A stretch of DNA of 64,000 nucleotides from Cercis canadensis (Eukaryota > Streptophyta > Magnoliopsida > Fabales > Fabaceae), in contig QAOA01003742.1 in NCBI GenBank assembly GCA_003255065.1, positions 137,191 to 201,190 on the forward strand. The letters run 5' to 3'. This document shows positions 1 to 12,336 of the stretch, piece by piece. Within the stretch, counting starts at the first letter, position 1; each line of letters starts with the position of its first letter. Under the pieces are notes generated by a model. It was not told the DNA's origin, made no database searches, and saw nothing but the letters and a program-made list of their open reading frames with translations. Position numbers and translations under genes: made by a program.

Positions 1-690
1 TTTATATGTTTGTTTTTAAAAGACCAATGTTTAAACATCAATGTTCTTAAACTAGTTAAATATTTCAATGTAAGTGACTTTTACATTTCAAAATACTTTA
101 TACATGTAAAATCATAATGAGACATAAAATGAACAATCATAATTGATTATAAATAATGCTTCTAGCTTGATTATTTTTTGTTATTTCAATATAAGTCAGA
201 AGTGAAAAAAAAAAATTACTATCAACTAAATTATTTGTAGAACATTTTTTATGAAGTGTTCATCACCAGAAAAAAATTATATAAATTAATTGCTTGTGTA
301 AATTTTGGAATCCACAAGTAGAAGATATCACAAAAATCTTTTATGTTTTTGAAATGCTTAAATTGTGCCAATTGTGCAGGTGCATAAGAAATGTGGAAGT
401 GTTATTGCATAAATAAATAACAATCTCAAGGAAAAGTTTGCAAGAGAATGGGGAAAATGTCTTCTGCTGAGAATGCTTAACTATACGGTTCTTAAATATC
501 GTTTGACTTTGAACTTATCTCTTTGCTAAGATTGTCCCTTAAATATTATCCATAGAATCTGATTCACAAATTTGAATGGCTGAGGTAAGAAAGTTATCTA
601 ATTCCCTACTTTCTTGCCAATCCAAATGACATCTGCCAATAAATAGCGCAGAAATTTCAGGAACCTAAATAAGGCCAGAAAGAGGGCTAG
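1..690. other. Upstream intergenic DNA, no gene
   Basis: AT-rich DNA with stops in all frames and no recognisable coding segment. It forms the distal promoter of the hexose transporter that follows. One W-box-like core, TTGACT, lies at 503-508. I see no transposon ends here. Confidence 0.6.
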
Positions 691-698
691 AGATGACT

Positions 699-745
699 TT
701 GACCGCTTTTGATGGCGTATCATGCTCTCAAGCTCCCTATAAAAG
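699..745 (+). promoter_or_regulatory. Core promoter of the hexose transporter gene (W-box and TATA box)
   Basis: A W-box core TTGACC (WRKY factor site) is at 699-704 and a good TATA box, CTATAAAAG, at 737-745. This predicts transcription starting near 770 and a 5' UTR of about 185 bases before the ATG at 957. Several plant STP genes respond to sugar, wounding and pathogens, which would suit a W-box, but that regulation is inference. Confidence 0.5.
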
Positions 746-815
746 CAGGATTGTTCCATCTAGCAAACTTACAAAGAAAGAGAGCCAGGGACAAAACTAA
801 AGGAGAGGGAGGAAT

Positions 816-821
816 ATGTAG
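816..821 (+). promoter_or_regulatory. Start-stop upstream ORF (ATG TAG) in the 5' UTR
   Basis: The only ATG between the predicted TATA box and the transporter start codon is at 816-818, and a TAG stop follows at once. This makes a minimal start-stop uORF about 135 bases upstream of the main ATG. Start-stop uORFs can stall ribosomes and lower translation or mRNA stability; AUG-UAA acts this way in boron-regulated plant genes. Whether AUG-UAG works here is unknown. Confidence 0.4.
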
Positions 822-956
822 CCGTGCATCTTTCAGAAAATCAAATACTTTTGGTGAATTTACGGATTATCAAAGAGAACAGATAGAAATTTCTTTGATT
901 TCGTCCCCAAATTCACCTCAAGATATTTGAAGTAATCAGTAATCAGTCTCAAAAAC

Positions 957-2773
957 ATGGCAGGAGGAGGTTTTGTTGATCAAGGTGGTGCCAAGCAGTA
1001 TGAGGGTAAAGTCACAGTCTTTGTGCTGGTCACTTGTTTCGTGGCCGCCATGGGAGGTCTCCTCTTTGGTTATGATCTTGGTATTACAGGAGGAGTGACT
1101 TCCATGGATCCATTCTTGATCAAGTTCTTCCCCTCTGTGTATAAACAAATGAAAGATGAGTCAGGGCATGACAACCAGTATTGTAAATATGATAACGAGC
1201 TCCTTACATTGTTTACCTCCTCCCTCTACCTTGCTGCTTTAGTGGCTTCTTTCTTTGCCTCCACAACAACAAGAGTGCTTGGCCGTAAGCCCTCAATGTT
1301 TCTTGGTGGATTGTTTTTCCTTGTTGGTGCTCTCCTCAATGGTTTCGCTACCAACATTGCTATGCTTATTATTGGCCGTTTGTTACTTGGTTTTGGGGTG
1401 GGATATTGTAATCAGGTAAGAATTATCCTCAATTCCTTGATAAAAGATATAGCAAAATCTAAAAGCATAAATGTCTCAAAACTAACTGAATTTGTTGTCC
1501 ATTCTCTATAGTCTGTTCCGATGTATCTATCCGAAATGGCTCCAGCAAGTATCAGAGGAGCACTCAACATGGGATTCCAAATGGCCATCACCATTGGTAT
1601 TTTGGCTGCAAACCTAATCAACTTCTGGACTGCCAAGCGTGAGAATGGTTGGAGACTCTCTTTGGGTCTTGGAGCTGTTCCAGCTGTTTGTATGTGTTTG
1701 GGAGCTCTTTTCCTTGGTGACACACCTAACTCCATGATTGAAAGAGGCCAACATGAGCAGGCAAAGGCAATGTTGAAAAAGATCCGTGGTACCAACAACA
1801 TTGAGGCGGAGTTACATGATCTCATTGACGCAAGTGAGGCATCAAAGAAGGTGGAACACCCATGGAGGAACATTTCACAGCCAAAATACAGGCCTCAACT
1901 CACTTTTGTTTCCATGATTCCATTCTTCCAACAACTCACTGGCATCAATGTTATCATGTTTTATGCACCCGTTCTTTTCAAGACTCTGGGTTTCGGTGAT
2001 GAAGGTGCACTCATATCTGCTGTTATTAGTGGAGGTGTCAATGTGGTTGCCACATTGGTTTCTATCTTTACAGTGGATAAGGTTGGAAGAAAGGCTTTGT
2101 TCCTTGAAGGTGGCGGCCAAATGTTTATTTGCCAGGTAACTTACAACTAAAGTTTCTTTTTTATGTTACTTGATGGCACAGAGGTTTAAAACCCTAATCT
2201 CTTACAATATATAGTAACTTACAATTAAATTGGATATAAAATCACATGCTTAAAATCTGTTATATTTTACGCTCAACTTTTTTCCTATTTTCAATTACTA
2301 GTTGATGATATATATTTCTATCAATTACTTGTGTATAGATTGCTGTGGGAGTTATGATTGCTTTGAAGTTTGGAACCACTGGTGAAGGTTCATTGAGCAA
2401 GGGGGAAGCCAACTTGCTCTTGTTCTTGATCTGTGCATATGTTGCAGCCTTCGCATGGTCTTGGGGTCCATTGGGATGGTTGGTGCCCAGTGAAATCTGT
2501 TCTCTTGAGGTCAGATCTGCAGGGCAAGCTATCAATGTCGCAGTGAACATGTTCTTCACCTTCTGCATTGCTCAAATCTTCCTCACAATGCTTTGCCACT
2601 TGAAGTTCGGTCTCTTCTTCTTCTTTGCTGGCTTTGTGCTTATAATGACAATTTTCATTGCCTTATTTTTGCCTGAGACAAAGGGTGTTCCAATTGAGGA
2701 GATGAACAGCGTGTGGAGGTCACACTGGTTCTGGGGCAAGTTTGTTCCAGAGGATGACAGGGCTCATGCTTGA
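957..2773 (+). CDS. H+/hexose symporter of the STP family, STP10-like
   Basis: Twelve-helix MFS monosaccharide-proton symporter of the plasma membrane that imports glucose and related hexoses. Exons are 957-1415, 1512-2135 and 2339-2773, all joined in phase 0 at GT-AG introns of 96 and 203 bp, giving 505 aa, normal for STPs. The start ATG has a good AAAAACATGG context. Family signatures are [11 protein letters not shown] (140-150), [43 protein letters not shown] and [12 protein letters not shown]. Residues known from the AtSTP10 structure are present: Asp40 and Arg141 (proton site), Gln176, Gln293, Gln294, Asn299, Asn330 and Trp408 (sugar site), and the lid-domain cysteine pair Cys76 and Cys447. 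One oddity is FLGDTPNS, where most STPs have FLPDTPNS. I see no frameshift or stop, so it should be functional. The STP9/10 clade is the closest match I can judge; the exact orthologue is not fixed. Confidence 0.93.
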
Positions 2774-2828
2774 AGTTAATCAAGACACACTGCAGAATAA
2801 GAAAGGATTAAGAATTCTGTGAATTTAT

Positions 2829-2850
2829 GTATATATATATATATATATAT
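2829..2850. repeat. (TA)n microsatellite in the 3' UTR
   Basis: About 11 TA units, 55 bases after the transporter stop codon and directly beside the foldback repeat that follows. Confidence 0.85.
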
Positions 2851-2990
2851 GATACCTCCTTGACGTGGCAACATAGCAACCGTTAATGTGAAAAAGCAAT
2901 TAACCTTGATGGTTTAAAAAAACGGCTAAAATTAAATGCATTCACATCAATGGTTGTAATGCTGTCACGTCAGGGAAATATCACATACCT
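2850..2990. repeat. Foldback (MITE-like) element in the 3' UTR or flank of the hexose transporter
   Basis: The left arm (about 2850-2893) and right arm (about 2939-2990) are imperfect inverted copies. TGACGTGGCAACATAGCAAC on the left pairs with the reverse complement of the right arm, TGACGTGACAGCATTACAAC, and the match runs on both outward and inward. The size (about 140 bp), the hairpin form and the position beside a TA tract fit a small MITE. No clean TSD is visible apart from the TA-rich flank. A possible poly(A) signal, AATAAA, follows at 3041-3046, so the hairpin may be transcribed. Confidence 0.6.
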
Positions 2991-3649
2991 TCCTACTATT
3001 GTAGAATCACCCTTGTTTATATTCTTTCTCACTCATGTGCAATAAAATATGACAGCTGAAATTGAACATATATCTTTGTTTCTCGTGTTCCTGTCAAAGA
3101 AAAGAGTTTCTTATTTTTCATTCATTTTTCTGTTAAATAACAATATTTGTTTGTGCCCCTAATCTCCTGTGAACTAACTAAATTCCTCACTAATGTAGTG
3201 GCTTACCATCTTAAATGCACATAAAAGAAAATACTAAAAAAAAAAAAATTTAATAAATAATGATCTGATTAAAAACCTACCATGGTGCTAACAGACACAA
3301 ATTTAAAGTTTGCCATCAACTCCAGCACCTAAAAATAAGCAAGAGTGGCACTTTACTCATTACTAAATTTTCAACATAATATGCAGCCAGCTATATATTC
3401 CACATCATTAAAATAAGCCATTTTCCTCTATATATTAACATTTTCTGAATTTGTCCACAATATAAAAGAATGCAAATGTGTTTAAACAAAATTGGAATGC
3501 CAATAAAAAAAACATAGTATCTTAGAAACCTAATATTTAAATTTAAACAGGTGTTCATAAGCATCCATCTCTGCATATTTTAAGAGTTTAATTTTTTTTA
3601 TTTAGTGAGGAGATTAATTAATACCTATACTATCGATAATCTATAATAT

Positions 3650-3681
<32 letters not shown>

Positions 3682-4068
3682 GATGTTGATGTTGGAATTC
3701 TTATTGCTAAAGTTCACGGGTGAGAATGTTGTTTGAATGTAGTAAAACTTTGGGAAAAAATATTATTTAGGTCATAAAGTTTGTAAAAAATACCTATTAG
3801 GACTTTATACATATAAATTCAATTTTGGTTCCACCAACATTATTTATGTGAATAGTGAACTACCATTTTTCCGGGGGCTATGAGTATCCTTTTTACCTGT
3901 GGTTGTCCTTAGTTTCTCCTTCCATCAAAGCTGCATGAGTATCGTATGGATTGTATGTAGTTATCATTCACCCAACATGTAATTACAGCTCATATTGTGC
4001 CATGGTTTATTTCTTAACATAAGAGAACAATTTTCCCTCAAATAAGATTATGGTCTTCAAGAAACAAG
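2991..4068. other. Intergenic DNA with a (TA)n tract
   Basis: No gene seen. A (TA)14 tract occupies 3654-3681. Positions 3755-3800 (TTTAGGTCATAAAG and neighbours) match, in inverted orientation, the DNA at about 19075-19125 on the far side of the large CACTA element. That element may therefore have landed in an older inverted-repeat sequence. Confidence 0.5.
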
Positions 4069-4071
4069 ATC

Positions 4072-4350
4072 CACTACAAGAAAGTAGGGAATTTCTCATA
4101 GACAAAATCCATGAGAAACACCCCAAAAATCTATGAGAAACGGGTTTCTCATGGACTTTGTTATAGATTATGGGGTCTTAGAAAAAACTGTGACAAACCA
4201 AAATTCTCACAGAATATTGCGTCTATGAGAATATTTCTCACAAAATGTCAATGAGAAATTCTGAAAAATTTCTAAAAGAAAAATTGGTTTAGATGTGAGA
4301 TATTATCCGTGATTTTCTCACAAATTTGTTTTTATGAGAAATTTCTCGAG
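4072..4350. repeat. Left subterminal repeat region of the CACTA element
   Basis: Many short copies of TTTCTCA/TGAGAAA in both orientations follow the CACTACAAGAAA terminus. Such arrays bind the TNPA-type protein in En/Spm elements. The right end has the matching array. Confidence 0.8.
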
Positions 4351-5066
4351 AAATGTCATTTTTAATAAGATAATCAAATTAAAATGAAATAAAAATGAAA
4401 TATAAACAAAAGTAAAATATAAAATATAATCAAATGTAATAAAATTTAATTATTAAATAATGTTAAAAAATGTCATCAACAAAAATCAATAATCTATCCC
4501 ATCATTGTCGTCGTCGTCGTCATCGTCATCAGCATCAACACCATCAGCAGGTGGGGCCTTGGGAGGGGCAACAACTGCCCTGAGGTTGTTATAATACGAT
4601 CGGGGGAACTGTCCAAGATTAGTCAGTTGTGCCACTAACTAGTCCATCTCTGTCTTGTACTTGATTAGTTGCTGCAATTGATGTTCCTAACTCTCTAGCC
4701 TCTGGGTCAGATTAGTCACCTCGTCTGTGAGTTGTGAATGGCGAGGATCTTAGGTGGTAGGCAATGGCTGGGTTGCTGGAGTTGAGTCCACCACGCCGGC
4801 CTCTAATCCCATGCCATAGACGTGGTCCTTCTAGTTCTTCTCGCCAGCAACATTCAGCCACTTGTTGGTGTCATCAAGGGAAGAAGAAAAGGACTGAGTC
4901 CATGCCCTTAGCTCCTCATAAGAAGTCTACATAGGTTAGATCATAATTAGTGAGACTCTTGAGCATAAATAAAGAGGCTTAACTATATAAAATTTTAATG
5001 AACTTGAATTATAAGTTAACTTACATAAGTGGACTCAGCCACTAGATGAACCCAACCTTTGCTCGC

Positions 5067-6341
5067 TGATTGGAATTGTCACTATCCAATTAAATTAAAC
5101 CAATTCCCCTAAATAGAATGCAATATAAGGGTAATTCGGGAAGTCTCTCAGGGAATGCAATGACTAATTAACAATTTCAAGTTGGAAATTAGGGATTTGT
5201 AACACGGAATATATTGCTAAATTTAAATTGCACAATTGAATAGAGATTAATTCAATTAACTAAAAACGTAACCTAGCTAAACATCCATCAATAACCGGTT
5301 TCATTAATCCTAGATTAACTTGATTAATTAAATCCTAATGCACAACACTGCCAATTGAATTTAATCACAATTGAAATCTCAAATTATGACTAATTGTTCC
5401 TACTGAATTATTACCTAGAATTCGAATTAACCACATGCATCACTAATCTTGCAATCACATAGACTAAGCAATCAGTGGATTAACCTAAAACTGAACATCA
5501 ATTAGCATGGCTTCTTTGAATTCACACAGTTGATTAAAGATCAATCAACCTAAATTCCGTTTTCTACTTCAAAATCCATATAAATCACAGAAATCTCCAT
5601 GAATCCATACAAAAACTACAGCAAGGCAGAAATCCAAAGAAGACATAATTGCATTAAGTTTAATCCAATTACGTGCAGAATCTTAAAATCCAACCAAATT
5701 AATTAAGGAGTCTAGCTTGATTACAAGTGTTCTACTCCTCCATGGACATCAATCTGAGCTCCAATGGAGGAAAAATCAATGAAATAGTGTAAAAACGGGA
5801 AGAAGAAAAAAGAGCCTCCAAAAAACAAAAGAGGAAAATAATGATAACTGCCCAAATCTGGATCTGTCCTTTCTATACCCTAATTCGGATCAATAACCAC
5901 CCCTAGCTAATTACTAAAGTACCCCTCTATTTAGGCCTTCCTCTTAGCTTCAAAATGAGCTATTCCTTGCATGATTTGGACTGCTGATGAGGGAATTGGT
6001 CCTAAATAAGTGGGCCTGGTCCATGAGTCCGAGTGCTAGTTTCTTCAGGTCAGGGCACCACTAAGACACCTCTAGATGGAAATTAGGTCTTAACAAGAGT
6101 TGTAGCTCTATGTCTTAGCTTTCCTACAAGACTGAAATTACAATTTTTAGAGATCTGAAACTCAAGATATGCCATAAATACCAAAACAAGGTCTAAATGG
6201 CAATGCCAAATGAATAAAACCCTAAAACCCAACATGCAACCCAATTCATAAAATAAGGCCTAAGTCATGAAATAAAGCATAGGGAATGATGATAAACATT
6301 AGGCATGAAGGTCAAATAACATATAAAAATATTGTTTATCA
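5067..6341 (-). repeat. 3' LTR of the Athila element
   Basis: Read on the minus strand it starts TGATAAACAATATTTTTA and ends CCAATCA. It pairs with 15437-16711 over its full length. The purine tract GTGAGGGGATT abuts it at about 6342-6352, which sets this copy as the 3' LTR. Confidence 0.9.
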
Positions 6342-7923
6342 AATCCCCTCACACTTATCCTTTGTACGTCCCTGGGCAAACTAGAATTAAAACTAGGAAG
6401 GGAAGAAAATAAAGAAAACAACCAAGGGATCGTTTTCCAACAACAACTTCCAAAAATGCAAAAGTTAAGTGAGCAAGAAGAATAATCAAGACTTTTAAAG
6501 AATCAAAATACTCATGAAATTATTTCTTGCACTTTCAATCAACAAGCATGATAATTTCAAATGAAGTGAAAAGACTAAGAATGATGGAACCTCACAAGAT
6601 ATATTATCAATCTCTCAAGTGTTTAAAGGGTAAGTGTTTCACTCAAAATAACTCATGACAATTTACACTATCATAAGCTTGCTTATTTTCTAATCTCCAC
6701 TACTTTAAGCACATGCATGCACAAATTAGAATGACTTTATTGAAGGTTGTAATGGGACCAAGAAGAGGGAAGGAATAAAATAGATAATATGGATATGACA
6801 AGAGAAAACCAAAAAGAGCATAAGAACATTTTGAATGATGAGTCAACACAAACACTATGCACAAAAATTCACCCAAAAACTCTATACAATTTTCTTTACA
6901 CATTCCTTCCTCTTTGGAAGGCAAACCGATTACTTTTGTTATCTTTTCTTTGTATTTTTTTTCTGCTGTTTTTTTTTTTTTTTTATAATAGAATTTTCTT
7001 TCTTTTCTTTACAATTCACATAGCCAATTCTTTACAAGTTGCACAATCNCCCCCCCCCCCCCCAACACTTAGAACTTTGTCTATCCCAGACAAATAAAAA
7101 CTCATCAAATACCAATGCTTTCATACTCCCTAAGGTTGGTAAAAAAAATATATGGTTTTACGATAAATGAAAGAATGGAAACAATTAGGCTTAAGGGGGA
7201 AATCAAGGGAAAAGATGTTAGGAAGGCTATTTGGCTAACTAGCTAAAAGCAAGAAAGAAAAGATGACCTTCATCACATTCATGCTTGCATATGACAATGC
7301 AGTCTCAAAAAGAAGCAAAGCAAGTTCTAGAATATCAACATCATGAGAGTAATGCATACAAGAAAGAAATAAAGAATGACAATAGGCTCAAAGACTCACT
7401 AGGTATGCACCATCAAACTCAATCCACCACATCAATATCTATCACCAAACTAGCTAACTAAAAGATGCAGGAAATTTATTCAATCATGCTAGAAACCTCA
7501 AAGTTACAATTACTTAAAGCTCACAATCTCTACAATTCTCAAAGTGCTATAGAAAATACAAAAAGAGAAGTAGAAAGGTGTGCAAAATGAGAACAAAACA
7601 GAACTAGAATTCTGCACAGAAACTGAAACAAAAGCTTGAACATAATCTGGAACATGTAGGACATCATTAAAAATAGCAAACAGAAAAGTGAACAAGAACA
7701 GAAAATAGAAAATAGAATGAACAACATAAAACAGAAAACAATAACATAAACAAAAATAGAAACAGAAAACATAAAACATAGACAAAAATAGAATAGGAAA
7801 CAAGAATAGAAAATAGAAACACGAATTAAAAACAGAAACAACAAACAGAATTAAAAACAAGAACAAAAAATTAAAAACAGAATTAAAATCAAGAACAGAA
7901 ACATAAACATAAATGAACTCCCC
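6342..7923 (-). other. Non-coding 3' region of the Athila element, with low-complexity DNA
   Basis: Some Athila elements have an env-like ORF here; I find none. The stretch at about 7550-7910 is purine-rich with imperfect AAAACAGAA repeats. A poly-T run is at 6970-6984. A single N at 7049 leads a run of C, which looks like an unresolved homopolymer. Confidence 0.6.
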
Positions 7924-9287
7924 TCAAGGTGGGTAGATGGCATCACTCAAAGGTACTTCTTCAACTAAACTCTCCTTGGCTCCATCATGAAATTGCTTGA
8001 GTCGATGGCCATTGACTTTGAAAGTCCTCCTTGCAGTCACATCTTGAATTTCAACTACACCATAAGAAAAAATGTTAGTGACAACAAATGGGCCCTCCCA
8101 TCGAGATCTCAGTTTACCCAGCCACAACTTGAGGCGAGAGTTGTAAAGAAGCACTTTCTCCCCCACTTGGAATTCCTTCCAAAGGATCAACTTGTCATGA
8201 AAGGCCTTGGTATTTTCTTTATACAACCAGGAGTTCTAATAGGCCTCTAATCGGAGTTCCTCTAACTCTTGAAGTTGCAATCTTCTCTAAACTCCGGCTA
8301 GACCTATGTCCAGGTTACAAGCTTTAACCTCCCAATATGCTAATGCTCTAGCTCCACTGGTAAGTGACACGTCTTACCAAAGACAAACCTATAAGGCGAC
8401 ATGCCAATAGGTGTCTTGTAGGCAGTTCGATAGGCCCATAAAGCATTGTCCAACCTGTTACTCTAATCCTTTCTATTCGGCCTCACAGTTTTCTCCAAAA
8501 TCCTTTTGATCTCTCAATTAGAGACCTCTGCTTGGCCATTCGTTTGAAGATGGTAAGGGGTGGAAGTCTTGTGGAAAACCTCATATTTGCTCAGCAAGGT
8601 CTTTGTGTGCCTGTTATAGAATTGGGATCCTTGATCACTAATGATGGCTTGGGGTATGCCAAATCTGCAAAAGATATGTGATTTGACAAAATCTACAACC
8701 ACATGAGAATCATTAGTCCTTGTGGGAATGGCTTCCACCCACTTGGAAACATAATCAACAGCCAATAGAATATAAACAAAGCCAAAGGAAACAGGAAATG
8801 AACCCATGAAATCAATGCCCCAAACATCAAAAAGCTCACCGAACAACAAAGGTTGTTGGGCATCTCATTCCTACGAGTTATGTTCCCTACTTTTTCACAA
8901 GATTTACAAAACATATAGGCATCGTAAAATAGAATGAACCAATATAAACCAGAATCTAACACTTTCTTAGCTGTTCTTTAAGGACCAAAAGGGCCTCCAT
9001 AAGCATATGAATGAGAGAAGGAAATCACAGAATAAAGCTCATGGTTAGGCACACATCTCCTAATTATCTGATAACTACAAAATCTCCACAAATAAGGATC
9101 ATCCTATACATAATATTTAGCCTCACTCTTTAATTTATCTATCTGTACGCGTGTGAGGTGGGAAGGTAAAGCATGAGCAACCAAATAGTTCACAATGTCA
9201 ACATACCATGGAAACTCACCATGTAACCCTAAAAGCTACTCGTTAGGAAAAGAATCCTGAATGGGAAGCAAATCAAAATCTCTCTTG
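7924..9287 (-). pseudogene. Athila integrase, broken
   Basis: The frame resumes past the nested LTR with RIKRDFDLLPIQDSFPNE, then a degenerate zinc-binding region ([17 protein letters not shown]), the core [10 protein letters not shown] and [13 protein letters not shown] with catalytic Asp residues, [33 protein letters not shown], and a C-terminal part on another frame (WEGPFVVTNIFSYGVVEI, FKVNGHRLKQF). Frameshifts near 8840 and 8230 and several stops inactivate it. Confidence 0.9.
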
Positions 9288-9292
9288 ATCCG

Positions 9293-10691
9293 TGATAAGT
9301 CAGTTTTATACCACTTATCATACATTTATCTAGCTTGTTAATTGTTTGTTCTAGGGTATTTTGAGTTTGATTCTTATGAATTATTGTTTCTTTTATAGGT
9401 TTTTATATTAGAAGTCTTTAGAAGTTATTTTGGTGTCTTTCGGTGTCAAAAAGAGTAAGTTTTGGCAAATTTAGGATGAAGACAGCAACTTAAGTGCTAC
9501 AGCCTCCACTCTGGGTGCCACAACCCCCTATTTGCGAAGAAAACCAAATAACAGACAGAAACTAGGGCACTGTAGCCCCTTCCAGACAGAAGCTAAGGCG
9601 CTACAGCCCCTAATCTAGGTGCCGCAGCCCCTTCCAGACAAAAACTCAGAGGCTGCAGCACCCTCTAGGTAAAGAACCAGGGCTCCGCAGCGCCTAAACC
9701 CAAGGCTGCCGCCCCCGACAATCAACTCGGGATTTGACTTCTAAACTTCCTAATTTCACTAGGACTCCTACTTTATTTTAATTCCTTTTCTTCCTAAACT
9801 TCCTAGGACCTATAAATATGACTTTTAAAGTCTAAATTAGGGCTCCACACTTTTGAGAGAAGAGGCAAGAGGAGAAGAGGATTCAAGCTTGAAGATCGAT
9901 ATTTTTGACATTGAATCGTCACATCCATTAGTTTATTTCTTCATCTCTTTCTTGTAACTAATGGCTAATCTGTGTGTGAAGTTATTTTTTGCATTCATTA
10001 TGAACTAATTCCACCATCTAGGGTGGAGATGTACCCTAGCTTAGGATGGATTGTAATTTCTAACGAATTAATCAAAAGATCATCTTGTTTAATTGACTTT
10101 TTAATCTCCATACTTAATGCTTCTATTTAACTGGCCATCAATTTAGATGAGTTGGTAATTACAATAATACTGGAAGATTAGTTGTAATTGAAGACCATAG
10201 GAATTAAGAACATAAATTACATAAGGGATAGGAATATACCGTTATGGTTTATGTAACCATTAAAAAGAACCATAGAACGAATTGAATTATGAGATTTTTC
10301 GCAATTCACATAGGAATATAGTGGATTCATAGTTTAGGAATATATTTGTTTGACCTTGGAAAAGGCTAATAAATGACTTAGGGTTCTTGGCTAGCAATTA
10401 GAGAGATTGTTGTCGATTAATGAATTAGGAATAAAGATCCGGACTAGCTACGGTGAAATCGACATCCTAGATACTTTCTCGCCATATTCTTATTCCTATT
10501 ACAGTTATTACTCTTTGTTTACAATTTTGCATTTAAATATCATCATAATTCACGTATCAATTGTTTAGATAAAATTAGAATACGCATAATTTTGGTACTT
10601 AGTAGCCATAGTTTCCGTGGGACGATAATTTATCTCACTTCTTTATTACTTGACTACGACACTTGCACTTGCATTCACATTTTACGTAACA
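9293..10691 (+). mobile_element. Solo LTR (Athila/Tat-like), nested in the Athila pol gene
   Basis: It begins TGATAAGTCAGTTTTATACC and ends ...CGTAACA, with near-matching 5-bp duplications ATCCG (9288-9292) and ATCTG (10692-10696). Removing it joins the flanking pol frame (DHLNQIV to RIKRDFDLL). Its two ends are similar in layout to the LTRs at 22549-23844 and 61771-63144 (a TTTTATAC block about 11 bases in, and a CACTTGC block before the 3' end), but here the orientation is plus. No internal region or second LTR is present, so it arose by LTR-LTR recombination. Confidence 0.8.
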
Positions 10692-10696
10692 ATCTG

Positions 10697-12336
10697 GTTC
10701 AAGTGATCAGCAACCACATTTTCTGCTCCACTCCTATATTTGATCTGAAGGTTAAACTCTTGGAGAAGGAGCATCCATTTGATTAATCTGGGTTTGGCCA
10801 CTAGTTTCTTAAGGAGGAACTTGAGAGCTACATGGTTAGAGAAAATCACCACATGAGAACAAAGGAAGTAAGATCTAAACTTATCTAAAGCAAAGACAAT
10901 TGCTAAAAGCTCTTTTTCGGTTGTGGTGTAATTCGCTTGGGCATAATCAAGTGTCCTCGAGGCATAATATATGACATGTTGAGCTCTGTAAACCTTTTAA
11001 GCAAGGACTGCTCCCACTGCATAGTTGGATGTGTCACACATTAACTCAAATGGCAGCATCCAGTCGAGAGGTTGAATGATAGGAGTAGAAGTGAGAGCCG
11101 TTTTGAGGAGATCAAAGGCATCCTTGCAAGATTGGTTGAAAATGAAATCCACGTCCTTTTGCAGCAAGTTGGACAGCGGAACAACAATCTTGCTGAAGTC
11201 ACTAATAAAGCGCCAATAGAATCTTGTATGGCCAAAAAAAGAACAAACTTCTCGCATGCATGCCAGGTAAGGCAAAGAAGAAATAACATCAATCTTGGAA
11301 GGATCTACCTCTATGCCCTTGTTAGAGATTACATGTCCTAGAACTATACCTTGTTCTACCATAAAATGACACTTGTCAAAATTCAGAACAAAATTAGTCT
11401 CAATGCACCTATGCAGAACTCTAGACAAGCTATCTAGGCAGTCATCAAAGGAAGAGCCATATATAGTGAAATCATCTATGAATACCTCCATACAGTTCTT
11501 TATAAAATCAGAAAAGATGCTAATCATGCAACGTTGGAAGGTACCTGGAGCATTGCAAAGACCAAATGACATCCTCCGGTATGTAAAAGGGCAGAAGGGG
11601 CAGGTGAATGTGGTATTCTCCTAATCCTCAAGTGTAATATGGATCTGGAAATAGCCAGTGAACCCGTTTAGAAAACAGTAGTATATATGACATTCATGTT
11701 AGCCGCTCCAAAATATGATCAATGAAGGGAAGTGGATTATGGTCCTTACGAGTGGCCTGATTGAGTCTTTTGTAATCGATACAGACCTTCTAGCTATTCT
11801 GAACTTGAGTGGTAATGAGCTCATCATGCTAGTTCTTCACCATTGTCACTCTTGACTTCTTTGGAACAACTTGCACTGGACTCACCCATTTGCTATCTGA
11901 GATTGGATAGATTATCCCAACTTAAAGAAGCTTTGACTTCCTTCTTGACCACATCCAGAATTAGTGGATTGAGTCTTCTCTGTGGCTGCCTCACTGACTT
12001 AGCACCTTCTTCAAGTAAAATTTTGTGCATGCAGGTAGAATGACTAATGCCAGGTATATCTACAAGTGTCCACCTAATTGTCTTCTTGTTCTATCTTAGA
12101 ATGTGCAACAACTTTGCCTCTTGCTCAGGTTGAAGATTCTTGGCAATGATAACTGGCAGCTACTCATTTTCCTCTAAGAATGCATATGTCAAATGCTCAG
12201 GGAGGGGTTTAAGCTCCAGTTTGGGTGGCTGCTCTATGGAAGGAAGTAATGTCTTGATTGATGCCTCTATTGCATAAAGCTCTACATGCTCAGCATTAAC
12301 TATCACTGCAGTCTCATCATTAACTACATTTTCAGT
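10697..12336 (-). pseudogene. Athila reverse transcriptase and RNase H, broken
   Basis: Blocks in order are LKPLPEHLTYAFLEEN, CMHKILLEEGAKSVRQPQRR, GIIYPISDSKWVSPVQVVPKK, VCIDYKRLNQATRKDHNPLP, MSFGLCNAPGTFQRCM, the catalytic FIDDFTIYG (usually F/Y-x-DD), VLGHVISNKGIEVDPSKI, then RNase H with CDTSNYAVGAVLA, YTTTEKELLAIVFAL, SGAENVVADHLNQIV. Several stops and frameshifts are present, notably in 11590-12180. The nested LTR splits the frame right after NQIV. Confidence 0.9.

Noticed and set aside
709..930. 73-aa frame upstream of the hexose transporter
   Set aside because: It begins upstream of the TATA box, so its ATG would not be in the mRNA, and it has no recognisable family.
1412..2120. Minus-strand frames opposite the hexose transporter
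   Set aside because: Shadows of a well-supported plus-strand gene, with no conserved motif.
7510..7866. Hydrophobic minus-strand frames of 101-118 aa resembling a membrane or env-like protein
   Set aside because: They are a translation of purine-rich AAAACAGAA repeats (Phe/Leu-rich by composition). They have no start context or family motif, so I do not call an Athila env.
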